From Spirochaetota bacterium (GTDB lineage: Bacteria; Spirochaetota; Leptospiria; Turneriellales; Turneriellaceae): a stretch of 13,392 bases of DNA. The stretch lies in NCBI GenBank assembly GCA_029561505.1, contig JAKQXK010000342.1:1-13392 (forward strand), given 5' to 3'. Numbering within the stretch: the stretch's first letter is position 1; every line of letters begins with the position of its first letter. This document shows positions 1 to 7,300 of this stretch, piece after piece. The position numbers were made by a program, and so were the translations under genes. The notes beneath the pieces are model-generated. The model was not told the origin of the DNA. It worked only from the letters and a program-made list of their open reading frames with translations, and did not search any database.

Positions 1-523
1 TCTCGGGCGGTGGCGTCGTGGGTGCTCGACCTCGACCTCGCGGTGGCCTGGCGACCGCCCGGGCATGCCTTGCGGTGCCGGCCCGTTCGCCATAGAAGGC
101 CCGCAGGTAGCCAGAGATTGCCTCGATGGTTTCAGCCGCGAGGGTCGCGATCGCCCCGGCAAGAACCGGCGTCCCCGTACCGATCTGTGCGCGCAGGTTT
201 GCCATCGGGCAGCCATAAAAAAGACCAGAGCGGTTTTGCCGCTTGATGAGACGCACCCAGGCTGCGATAAATTCTTGTGGGGTCGCCGAACGTTGCATCA
301 TCATCTGCAAGAGCGCCAGATGCTTACGCCCATAGCGCGCCAGGTATTCGTGACCCAGTAGCTCTTTTGAGGCGAAATGGTCATAGAAACTCGCCTTTGC
401 TGTTTGCGCTTCTGCGATAATCTGGTTAATACCCGTCGACTCATAACCCTGCGCTTCAAACAGGCGCGCTGCAGTGGCGAGCAACCGTTCTTTAGCGGGC
501 GGCGCGGCTGGGCTTTTTTTCAT
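1..523 (-). CDS. TetR/AcrR-family transcriptional regulator (partial, 3' end beyond left edge)
   Basis: This is an N-terminally complete TetR-type repressor read leftwards from ATG at 523; 174 codons are visible with no stop before the edge. An in-frame ATG at 535 would add four residues, and neither start has a clear Shine-Dalgarno. Residues about 11-55 form the DNA-binding helix-turn-helix (INQIIAEAQ, then AKASFYDHF, the usual recognition-helix signature). Residues 102-110 carry a GCPMANL segment resembling the G-C-P-x-x-N motif common in one ligand-binding subgroup of TetR proteins. It is transcribed divergently from a nitroreductase with a 14-bp palindrome in between, so autoregulation plus control of the reductase, perhaps by an electrophilic or quinone-like ligand, is the natural inference. 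After about residue 150 the sequence becomes Arg/Pro/Ala-rich and no longer looks like a TetR C-terminus. This may be a frameshift, divergence or an assembly-edge artefact. Confidence 0.85.
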   Translation of the reverse strand, partial: MKKSPAAPPAKERLLATAARLFEAQGYESTGINQIIAEAQTAKASFYDHFASKELLGHEYLARYGRKHLALLQMMMQRSATPQEFIAAWVRLIKRQNRSGLFYGCPMANLRAQIGTGTPVLAGAIATLAAETIEAISGYLRAFYGERAGTARHARAVARPPRGRGRAPTTPPPE

Positions 524-542
524 TGACGGGTTCATCGGGCTT

Positions 543-565
543 TCTGAACAGACAGACTTGTCTGT
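543..565. promoter_or_regulatory. Candidate TetR operator between regulator and nitroreductase
   Basis: A perfect dyad ACAGAC-TT-GTCTGT occupies 552-565. It overlaps a second smaller inverted repeat, TCTG-AA-CAGA, at 543-552. It lies about 17-29 bases upstream of the regulator start codons and about 43 bases upstream of the nitroreductase start. TetR-family repressors usually bind short palindromes in the divergent intergenic region, and AGAC/GTCT half-sites occur in known operators such as the NemR box. Binding by the adjacent regulator is inferred from position and symmetry only. No convincing -10/-35 pair was found around it. Confidence 0.55.
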
Positions 566-608
566 ATGGCAGACGCCGAGCGTCAAGTCAAAATCAGGCG
601 GAGGTCTC

Positions 609-1313
609 ATGGAAACAGAAACAGTCGAACTTAAAGAAATCAGCGGCGCGGCAACCAGCGTCAGCGAAGCCCTCAACACCAGGCACAGCATTCGCCGTTT
701 TGACACGCGCCCGGTTGAGCAGGCAAAACTCGAAGCTCTGTTCAGCACGAGCCTTCGCACCCCGAGCTGGAAAAACTCGCAGCCTTGGCAGGTACACGTG
801 GTAACCGGCGCGAAGCGCGACAGGCTCGCAGGCTTGCTCACCGCAGCCGCGATCGCAGGCAACCTGAAACCCGATATTGCCTGGCCCACGGTTTACCCGG
901 CAGACGCGAAGCGGCGCATGTTCGACCTGGGCATGAAAATTTATGGCGTTGCCGGCATTGACCGAAAAGACAAAGCCGCGCGCGACCAGTTCATGGTCGA
1001 CAACTTCAAATTTTTCGACGCCCCCGTCGCCGTCTTCATCACGAGCAACTTTGAGCTGAACTATTATGTCGGCATCGACATCGGTTGTTACCTGCAATCG
1101 GTGATGCTGCTCGCGCGCGAACACGGCCTCGGCACCTGCCCGCAGGCGGCTCTCTCGGCCGCACCCGAAGTCGTGCGCGCTGAGCTGGGCCTCACCGATG
1201 AACAGAAGGTCATTGTGGGCCTAAGTTTAGGGTACCCGCTTGCAGAACCAGACCTGAACCGCTTTCATACACCCCGCGAAGCGCTCGGCGACAAAGTGAA
1301 ATTCTACGCCTGA
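609..1313 (+). CDS. Nitroreductase-family FMN oxidoreductase
   Basis: The product is a 234-residue cytoplasmic flavoenzyme of the nitroreductase superfamily, which uses FMN and NAD(P)H to reduce nitro compounds, quinones or related electrophiles. The ATG at 609 was chosen because GGAGG lies at 600-604, the best ribosome-binding site in the window; an in-frame ATG at 474 would run back through the regulator gene and the palindrome. Residues 25-30 (RHSIRR) match the N-terminal FMN-phosphate-binding signature, 54-60 (WKNSQPW) the S/N-x-Q-P-W segment, and GLSLGYP near residue 205 the C-terminal FMN-contact strand. No signal peptide or membrane segment is visible. The divergent TetR gene suggests induction by the substrate or a related toxic compound. 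The true substrate cannot be read from the sequence. Confidence 0.9.
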   Translation: METETVELKEISGAATSVSEALNTRHSIRRFDTRPVEQAKLEALFSTSLRTPSWKNSQPWQVHVVTGAKRDRLAGLLTAAAIAGNLKPDIAWPTVYPADAKRRMFDLGMKIYGVAGIDRKDKAARDQFMVDNFKFFDAPVAVFITSNFELNYYVGIDIGCYLQSVMLLAREHGLGTCPQAALSAAPEVVRAELGLTDEQKVIVGLSLGYPLAEPDLNRFHTPREALGDKVKFYA

Positions 1314-1356
1314 TGCTGGTCGGCGCATGAGCCGGTGAAACCTCGCTAAGCCAGCA
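1314..1356 (+). other. Potential structured 3' region after the nitroreductase gene
   Basis: Immediately after the stop codon, TGCTGG (1314-1319) can pair with CCAGCA (1351-1356). An inner stem pairs CGGC (1321-1324) with GCCG (1331-1334), extendable by one G-T pair. No T-run follows, so it is not a standard intrinsic terminator. It may be a 3'-end structure or chance complementarity. Confidence 0.25.
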
Positions 1357-1368
1357 GGCCGGCAGCCT

Positions 1369-1383
1369 CGCAAACGGTTTGCG
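1369..1383. promoter_or_regulatory. 15-bp near-perfect palindrome upstream of the EAL/GGDEF gene
   Basis: CGCAAAC-G-GTTTGCG is a dyad with two exact 7-base arms around a single G, ending 20 bases before the start codon at 1404. It resembles LacI-family operators (GCAAACG.. half-sites, as in purine-repressor boxes) but has an odd-length centre. It could equally act as a short RNA hairpin. No LacI-type gene lies in the window, so any regulator would be encoded elsewhere. Confidence 0.35.
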
Positions 1384-1403
1384 CCGAGTCATCATTTCGT
1401 CAG

Positions 1404-3245
1404 ATGGCGAAATATATGGATCAGGCAATTTCACCGGGCTCGGCCCCACACAGCCTGAACTACCGGGGGCCTATTGCCGATGCGAGCGCGGCATTTGCCC
1501 GCTGGCGCGACCGCATCGAGCAGCTCGACTTTGCCCTTCAACCAATCGTGCATGCCGGCACCGGCGGCCTCTACGGCGTCGAGGCATTGGTGCGGGGTTT
1601 TGAGCGCCTGAGCTTTGATTCACCCAAAGACCTGTTCGATGCAGCCTTTCGCGACCATACACTCTTTTTTGCGGATATCAGATTGCGAGAACTGGCGATC
1701 GCCAAGTTCAAGAGCCTGCCCTTTCACCCAAAACTTGTGCTGTTCTACAATTACGACCCGCGCATTCTCGAGATGCCCGATTACCGACCGGGAGTCACCG
1801 AAAGGCTCATGACAAATTTCGATCTGAGCTGCGACCAGATCTGTTTTGAAATCAACGAGAAATATGAAATCAGTTCAAACGCGACGCTGAACGCATTCGT
1901 GAAGAACCTTCAGGCCCGCGGCATCAAAATCGCGCTCGACGATTTTGGCGCCGGCTATGCGGGGTTCGAACTGTTTTACCATTCAGAGCCTAACGTACTG
2001 AAGTTTGACCGTTTCTTAATTTCCAATATTGAATCTGATGCGCGTAAGCGTAACCTGTGCTCGCATATCGTCAATCTCTGCAAAGTTCAGGGTGTCACCA
2101 CGATCGCCGAAGGCGTCGAAACCGAAGCAGAACTGCTTGTCTGCCGCCGCATGGGCTTCGACCTTATTCAGGGCTACCTGATTGAACGACCGCAGACCGA
2201 CATTTATAAGATTCGTGAAAGTTACGCCGATACGATCAAGAAACAAGACGTGATTCAGCAGCGACAAGAAGAAGACGCCGAACTTCTGAAGCGCAGCATT
2301 CTGCGCATCGAACCGATTGAGGTGACAGCAGACGTGCGAAACCTGCTCGATAAATTTCATGATCAGGTCGCCTACAACTTTTTGCCGGTCATAGATTCGA
2401 ATCGTTATCCACTTGGCATTATACATGAACGCGATCTGAAGAAATATATTTATTCGCCCTTTGGTCGCGAGTTGCTGGCGAACAAGTCAGTGACGCACGG
2501 CCTCAGGTCGTTTATTTCACGAAACCCGGTGACAGACATTGGCACTGCGCAAGATAAGATTCTTGAGATTTTTATCAACAACCCAGAAAGCGAAGGTGTC
2601 ATTTTCGTTAAGGACATGCAATACTTTGGTTTTTTGAATGCTAAATCTCTGCTGAGCGTGATCAATGAAAAGCAGATCGCAGCGGCGAGAGACACGAATC
2701 CGCTGAGTGGCCTGCCCGGCAATCGCCTGATTCATGCGTTTACCGATAACCTGCTCAACGAGCCGGCCAGCCATGGCTTTCTCGCCTACCTGGATTTCGA
2801 TCATTTCAAACCGTTCAATGACCATTTTGGTTTCAGGCAAGGTGATCGCGCCATCAGTATGTTTGCCCGAATTCTGAGAGAAGTGGTGCCCGCTGAAATT
2901 TTTGTCGGGCACATCGGGGGTGATGATTTTTTTCTGGGTTTGAACGCCTCGCTGCACCACCAGTTTGGTCTCGCCGAAATCGCCGACAGTGTGAGGCAGC
3001 ACTTCGAGACCGAACTGATGCCGTTTTTCACTCCCGACGAACGGGCAAAAAAGACTTACGCAACAGTCGATCGGGCGGGCAACCCTGTCGAACTACCGCT
3101 TCTGTCGGTCAGCGCGGCAATCATCGAATTGACGCCAGGCCGAAAGAAAATCGATGCAGATGCGCTCTCGTTGCTGCTGGCACAGACCAAAAAGCGGGCC
3201 AAACTCAGCGCCAGCCGCATAGCCTCAGCGACGGTCGAAAGTTAA
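1404..3245 (+). CDS. EAL-CBS-GGDEF cyclic-di-GMP signalling protein
   Basis: This 613-residue soluble protein combines an N-terminal EAL phosphodiesterase domain (about 35-275), a CBS-pair-like region (about 300-422) and a C-terminal GGDEF domain (about 428-600). The EAL catalytic set appears complete: EAL at 60-62, N116, FEINE at 148-152, DDFGAGY at 179-185, the lysine in LKFDRF at 199-203, AEGVET at 235-240 and QGY at 256-258. The EAL domain should therefore hydrolyse c-di-GMP. The GGDEF domain keeps the metal-binding DFDHFK segment (464-469), but its signature is GGDDF (505-509) and no RxxD inhibitory site is seen just upstream, so cyclase activity is uncertain and it may act as a GTP sensor. 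CBS pairs often bind adenine nucleotides. There is no signal peptide or membrane segment. ATG 1404 lacks a Shine-Dalgarno; ATG 1416 is an in-frame alternative. Confidence 0.9.
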   Translation: MAKYMDQAISPGSAPHSLNYRGPIADASAAFARWRDRIEQLDFALQPIVHAGTGGLYGVEALVRGFERLSFDSPKDLFDAAFRDHTLFFADIRLRELAIAKFKSLPFHPKLVLFYNYDPRILEMPDYRPGVTERLMTNFDLSCDQICFEINEKYEISSNATLNAFVKNLQARGIKIALDDFGAGYAGFELFYHSEPNVLKFDRFLISNIESDARKRNLCSHIVNLCKVQGVTTIAEGVETEAELLVCRRMGFDLIQGYLIERPQTDIYKIRESYADTIKKQDVIQQRQEEDAELLKRSILRIEPIEVTADVRNLLDKFHDQVAYNFLPVIDSNRYPLGIIHERDLKKYIYSPFGRELLANKSVTHGLRSFISRNPVTDIGTAQDKILEIFINNPESEGVIFVKDMQYFGFLNAKSLLSVINEKQIAAARDTNPLSGLPGNRLIHAFTDNLLNEPASHGFLAYLDFDHFKPFNDHFGFRQGDRAISMFARILREVVPAEIFVGHIGGDDFFLGLNASLHHQFGLAEIADSVRQHFETELMPFFTPDERAKKTYATVDRAGNPVELPLLSVSAAIIELTPGRKKIDADALSLLLAQTKKRAKLSASRIASATVES

Positions 3246-3249
3246 AAAA

Positions 3250-3855
3250 TCAGCGCTCGAGGTGCTCGCGCAATTTCTTCAGAGTCTCGAACGGCAGATG
3301 CGCGACCATACCTGCAGCCGCCCAGCCCGGTAGGCTGCCGCCGGGCTCAGAATGCATCGAATAGATAACTTCTGTGCGATTTGGCGCCAGCTCGCGAAAC
3401 CGCCAGTAACCTTTGAGCTTTGCGATGCGCACCTTACCCGGTGTCGGCGGCATCGCGTCGGGCGCGGCCGCAAGCCAGATGAGCACAGTCGCGGGCTTTA
3501 TCGTCTTTTGGTAAGTGTAGCGCACGACTGCCTCACGCTCTGAAATGGGCCATGGCGTCGCCTGCAACGAATAGACGATGCCGCTTGAGGCAGAAAGTTC
3601 AGCGATGCGCCGCGATTCTTTGCAGTCTTTCATCCATTTTTTGTAACCAGCAAAATCTTGCATCACCGCAAGAGATTTTTGCAGATTTGCATTCACGGTC
3701 ATAGTCGCGCGGAATTCTTTGTAATCTGAACCCAGAACCTTGCGTGTCTCGATAACCACGCCGTGCTTGTCGAGCGTGCGCGCCCATGGTTCGTCGGCAA
3801 AGACCGCAGTCGAACTAGCGAAAAGAAGCAGAACTTGAGAGATCCTCAATAGCAT
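3250..3855 (-). CDS. Secreted START/SRPBCC-like lipid-binding domain protein
   Basis: With the ATG at 3855 the product is 201 residues and begins with a clean signal peptide (charged start, LLLF core, likely cleavage after AVFA at residue 20). A TTG ten codons upstream (3885) is possible but would bury this signal. The mature part looks like a START/SRPBCC helix-grip fold. It has a mid-domain FAGYKKWMKDCKESR segment, an ATPWPISERE segment resembling the 'WP...RD' stretch of START proteins, and a C-terminal amphipathic helix (PFETLKKLREHLER). Related proteins bind lipids or other hydrophobic ligands; the ligand and periplasmic role here are unknown. It converges on the EAL-CBS-GGDEF gene with only four bases between the stop codons. 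Its upstream region is AT-rich and shared with the divergent STAS gene. Confidence 0.75.
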   Translation of the reverse strand: MLLRISQVLLLFASSTAVFADEPWARTLDKHGVVIETRKVLGSDYKEFRATMTVNANLQKSLAVMQDFAGYKKWMKDCKESRRIAELSASSGIVYSLQATPWPISEREAVVRYTYQKTIKPATVLIWLAAAPDAMPPTPGKVRIAKLKGYWRFRELAPNRTEVIYSMHSEPGGSLPGWAAAGMVAHLPFETLKKLREHLER

Positions 3856-3860
3856 CGAGC

Positions 3861-3889
3861 CGTATATTATTCTATATTTAGCCAATCAA
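3861..3889 (-). promoter_or_regulatory. Candidate promoter for the START-domain gene
   Basis: Read on the minus strand, TTGATT (3889-3884) and TATACG (3866-3861) are separated by exactly 17 bases inside a strikingly AT-rich patch. The -10 ends only five bases before ATG 3855, so if it is used the transcript would be nearly leaderless, consistent with the absence of a Shine-Dalgarno. An alternative -10, TAGAAT, lies at 3874-3869 but lacks a matching -35. Confidence 0.35.
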
Positions 3890-3950
3890 CTAATTATTGA
3901 CAGCGCGATACAGCTGGCCCGACTGCCTTGCATATGGGGCGAATACAAAA

Positions 3951-4292
3951 ATGAAGGCGACAATCGAAACAAAGCCCAGACACACTCGCATTGCACTGTC
4001 GGGTGAAATTGACCTCTACAACGCAAGCGAGCTCAAGTCGCTGATGCTGGGCCGAATCGAAGGGGGAGACAGAAATTTCATCGTGCACCTTGCACAGGTT
4101 GCCTATATCGACTCAACCGGCATCGGCGCGTTGCTCGGCATTCTCGGCGACCTGAAAAAAAAGAACGGCAGTCTTAAACTCGCCGAACTTAGCCCGGGCG
4201 TGAACAAAGTTTTTCAACTCACGCGGCTCACGAGTTTTTTCGAAATTTACGAAACCGAACAGGCTGCTGCCGAGGCTCTCGACGGTGATTAA
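3951..4292 (+). CDS. STAS-domain anti-sigma-factor antagonist
   Basis: This 113-residue single-domain STAS protein belongs to the SpoIIAA/RsbV type. In partner-switching systems the unphosphorylated antagonist binds an anti-sigma factor or serine kinase and releases the regulated target. The phosphorylatable serine is visible as S55 in YIDSTGIGALL (52-62), and the preceding LSGEIDLYNA segment is the usual first strand and helix. ATG 3951 gives the normal family length; an in-frame upstream ATG at 3897 would add a non-homologous tail. A GGGG at 3936-3939 is the only Shine-Dalgarno-like sequence. No HATPase-type kinase or PP2C phosphatase is encoded nearby, so the partner must be elsewhere. The coiled-coil gene follows 63 bases downstream on the same strand, suggesting cotranscription. 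Confidence 0.92.
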   Translation: MKATIETKPRHTRIALSGEIDLYNASELKSLMLGRIEGGDRNFIVHLAQVAYIDSTGIGALLGILGDLKKKNGSLKLAELSPGVNKVFQLTRLTSFFEIYETEQAAAEALDGD

Positions 4293-4330
4293 CTATGAAG
4301 CTTCCTTTTGAAAAAGGCTTGTAGAAGCAC

Positions 4331-4356
4331 ATGCGACATAATAATGTGACATAATA
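4331..4356 (+). repeat. Two-copy 13-bp tandem repeat at the start of the coiled-coil gene
   Basis: ATGCGACATAATA (4331-4343) is followed directly by ATGTGACATAATA (4344-4356), differing at one base. The last A of copy two is the first base of the ATG start codon (4356-4358). Each copy contains CATAAT, a 5/6 match to a bacterial -10 hexamer, so the repeat could hold alternative promoters or a protein-binding site. No convincing -35 is placed correctly. No Shine-Dalgarno exists in this region. Confidence 0.6.
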
Positions 4357-7300
4357 TGCTCGAGTACGCCCTACCGGTAGCGGCATCGGTGTTCTTCACC
4401 CTGTTTCTTCGCCGGCTCGACAAATCGAACGTCAATCTCAAGAAAATCAAAGCAATAGCTGAGCGGGCAGAGCGCGAGCTCGCCGAAATGACGCTGAAGA
4501 AAAAAGAAGAACTGAAAGATGCAACGGTGCGTTTTGATTCGCTGCTGATTAATGCTGACAAATACCTGGGCGCACTCGGCGAAAAACTCGAACAGGCGCG
4601 GGCCGACCTGACCTCTGTTGAGACAACCCGCCAGAGCTTGCGCGTTATGGATACCGAGCTGCAGTCGCTCGACAACACCACTCGCTCGGTAAAAGACCAG
4701 CTGAAATTCATCAACGATTCGCTTGAAAAAATTGACCAGCAGCAGAAAAAGATCAAAAAGCTGCAAGACCACGTGAAGCAGGTCGACGACGAAGCGGCGA
4801 ACATGATCGACGCATTTCAGGCTGCCCTCAAAGACAAGTCTGGCGAAATTCTCGCGGTGCTCGAAAAGAAATTTGAAGAGATCACCAACGAAACGCTGCG
4901 CATGCAGGGTGAGCTGCGCGATGACCTGATGGCGCGCCACGTCGACCTTAAAGGTGAAGTTGAGCACAGCTACGAGCAGCTCGAAATCGACCTGAAGAAG
5001 AGCGCGCAAGACCTGACACTCAATATCGAGAACCGTATCAACGCGCAGATTCAGGCTGTCACAGACCTGCAAGAACGCATTTTTTCTGCAGAGAAAAACC
5101 TCGAAGTCACAGTGCCCGACATGATTCGGGACATTAAGAACGACCTGCTGCGCGATATGCATGAGCAGGCGCAGAAACTCGAAACGCTGAAGCTGACCCT
5201 GAGCGGCACCGAAGACACGATGCGCAAGAAGCTGCATGTCTTTCGCGAAGAACTTGAGCAACAGCGTTCGCTGCTGTTTCACGAGATCGCGGGCGAGGCA
5301 GAACGCATTCGCGACCAGATATCTAATCTCGATCTGGATGCGCTGGCCAAAAAAGACGAGATCATAAAATCTGCGCGCAGCGAAGCGCAGAAGATTCAGA
5401 AGAATATTGAAGAATTTAACGACCAGTATGCGCGCGCGCGTGAAACGCTGTTTCAAGAGGCATCGCGCCGTGAAAGCGAACTTTCGCACAAACTTGACGA
5501 GATTGAAGACCTGAACAAAAGCATTTCGAGCACCCTTTCGACAACGCGTACACGCGGTCTCGAAGAGATGCAAAACGAACTGCACAAGGCGTTGGGCGAA
5601 ATCAAGACAGCATCTCGCGAGCTCTTTAGCGACATCGAAGACGAGATTCTGCGCGAGTCAGGTATGCTGCGCGAGAAGCTGAGTTCGGTGCAGGCAGAAG
5701 TTACACAAATTGTGCAACAGACAGAAGAGCGCTGTGAGAACCTCGAAACTAAGGTTGCAGATATTTCACAGAACACCGAAAAAGAATTCGCGAACTATCT
5801 GAAAGAACTCAAGAAAGCGGCCGAGAAGGGCCTCAATGACTACCGCGAAGAGCTCGGCGAACGCGAACGACAGTTTATGCAGAGCCTCACGAGCCTTGAT
5901 AAGAATCTGCGCGACAAGATTGCCGACGCAGACCGCCACTTTGAAAGCGCGCAGGCCCGTCTTGAAGAGATTGTAAAAGATGCCCGCAACGCTTTGCACA
6001 AGAACACTCTCGAAATCGAGAAGAACCGCGCAGAACTGATGCGCGACATGGACGCCGAGCTCGAAGATCGTCTCGGCCATGCGAAACATTTCATCGAAGA
6101 AGCGCAGGAAAAATCGGCAAATTCATTTGCCGACTCATTGCAGAAATTCAGAACCCGCATCGAAGAGAAAGAGAACGAATTCAGCTCAAAAATTGAGCTC
6201 AATATCGCGCGCTTTTTCGACATGAAGAAGAGCCTCGAATCATCACAAGAGAGCCTGATTGAAAATCTGCAGAGTGAAAAGCGCCGCATCGAAAACGAAA
6301 TGCGCCAGACAAACGACCAGCAGCTCAAACTTTTTGACAGCGAGCTGAATGAGCGCGAAAACCGCCATAAACAACAGTTGCAGAATCTCTCAGCTGATTC
6401 GGTGAGTGACTTTAAAGGCAAAGTCGGCGAACTGATGGATCGCCTGATGGAGATGAAGTCAGACACAACTTCTACCTTTCGCGAGTTTCAAGAGAACCAG
6501 CAAGAGGTCTACGCGGCAATTGTCGAAGAGACACGCTCTACTGGACAAGAGATACGCGATCTCAAAGAGGCGCTGCGTGAACTGAAGGCCGAGGGTCTTA
6601 GCATCGAAAAGAGCAAACAATCGGCCGAGAGCATGCGCACGCTCGTGCGAGAACTCTCGCAGAAGATTGAGCAGGCAGAAAGCAAGAATCAGGTGCTCGG
6701 TGAAGTTTACCAGCGCGTAGAAGAACTCAAAGAAATGCGCACAAAGCTCGAAACCGAGCTTTTGATGCTGAAAGAAAAGCGCGACAAAGTTGATCGGCTC
6801 GAAGAGAGTATCAACTTCGTACTCTCGATGCAGAATGAAATCGAAGGCAAATCGGTGCAGCTCAGAAAGCTGCAGACGAACCTCGACGAGTTCTCAGCTC
6901 ACTATGCCAAGCTCGATGAAGAGCGCCGCAAGGCCGATGTATTGATGCAGAACCTGATCGACGAAAACCGCCTGATTCAGAAGACCATCGACAAAATTGA
7001 GGCGCAAGATAAACATATCGATTCGCTCAATGAAGGCATCGCGCAGCTGAACGGTTTCTTTCAGCGTGTTGAGCAACGTTCGCACCTGCTGAAAGACCAG
7101 CTTGACACGATCACCGACCAGATGGTGGGCTTGCACAAGAACGAACAAGAGCTGCAGTCGATTCAGGGCCGGTTCATGGAAATTGAAGACCTGATGACCG
7201 ACATAGAGAAAAAGAAAACGCAGATTATTGCTTTCAACAAACAGTTCGAAGAGCTGCGCAAGGCAATGTCGACGAGTGTACAGCAGATCGAGCGCATCGA

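Noticed and set aside
63..68. GCATGC as a cloning-type junction at the left edge
   Set aside because: A 6-base palindrome occurs often by chance in GC-rich DNA; alone it is not evidence of a chimera.
559..594. TTGTCT as -35 for the nitroreductase promoter
   Set aside because: The hexamer at the right spacing (GTCAAG) matches the -10 consensus at only two positions.
594..1124. 176-codon minus-strand frame opposite the nitroreductase
   Set aside because: The plus-strand frame has clear nitroreductase motifs and a Shine-Dalgarno; the minus frame has no recognisable features.
3897..3902. Perfect TTGACA -35 on the plus strand before the STAS gene
   Set aside because: No acceptable -10 hexamer occurs 16-18 bases downstream, so a complete promoter cannot be supported.
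3915..3931. Possible sigma-54 promoter (TGGCCC...TTGC) before the STAS gene
   Set aside because: The spacing between GG and GC is two bases longer than the -24/-12 rule allows.
4371..5585. 404-codon open frame on the minus strand inside the coiled-coil gene, plus other long antisense frames up to 7498
   Set aside because: They arise from the Glu/Lys-rich codon use of the sense gene; their translations are Phe/Leu/Arg/Val-biased with no domain logic.
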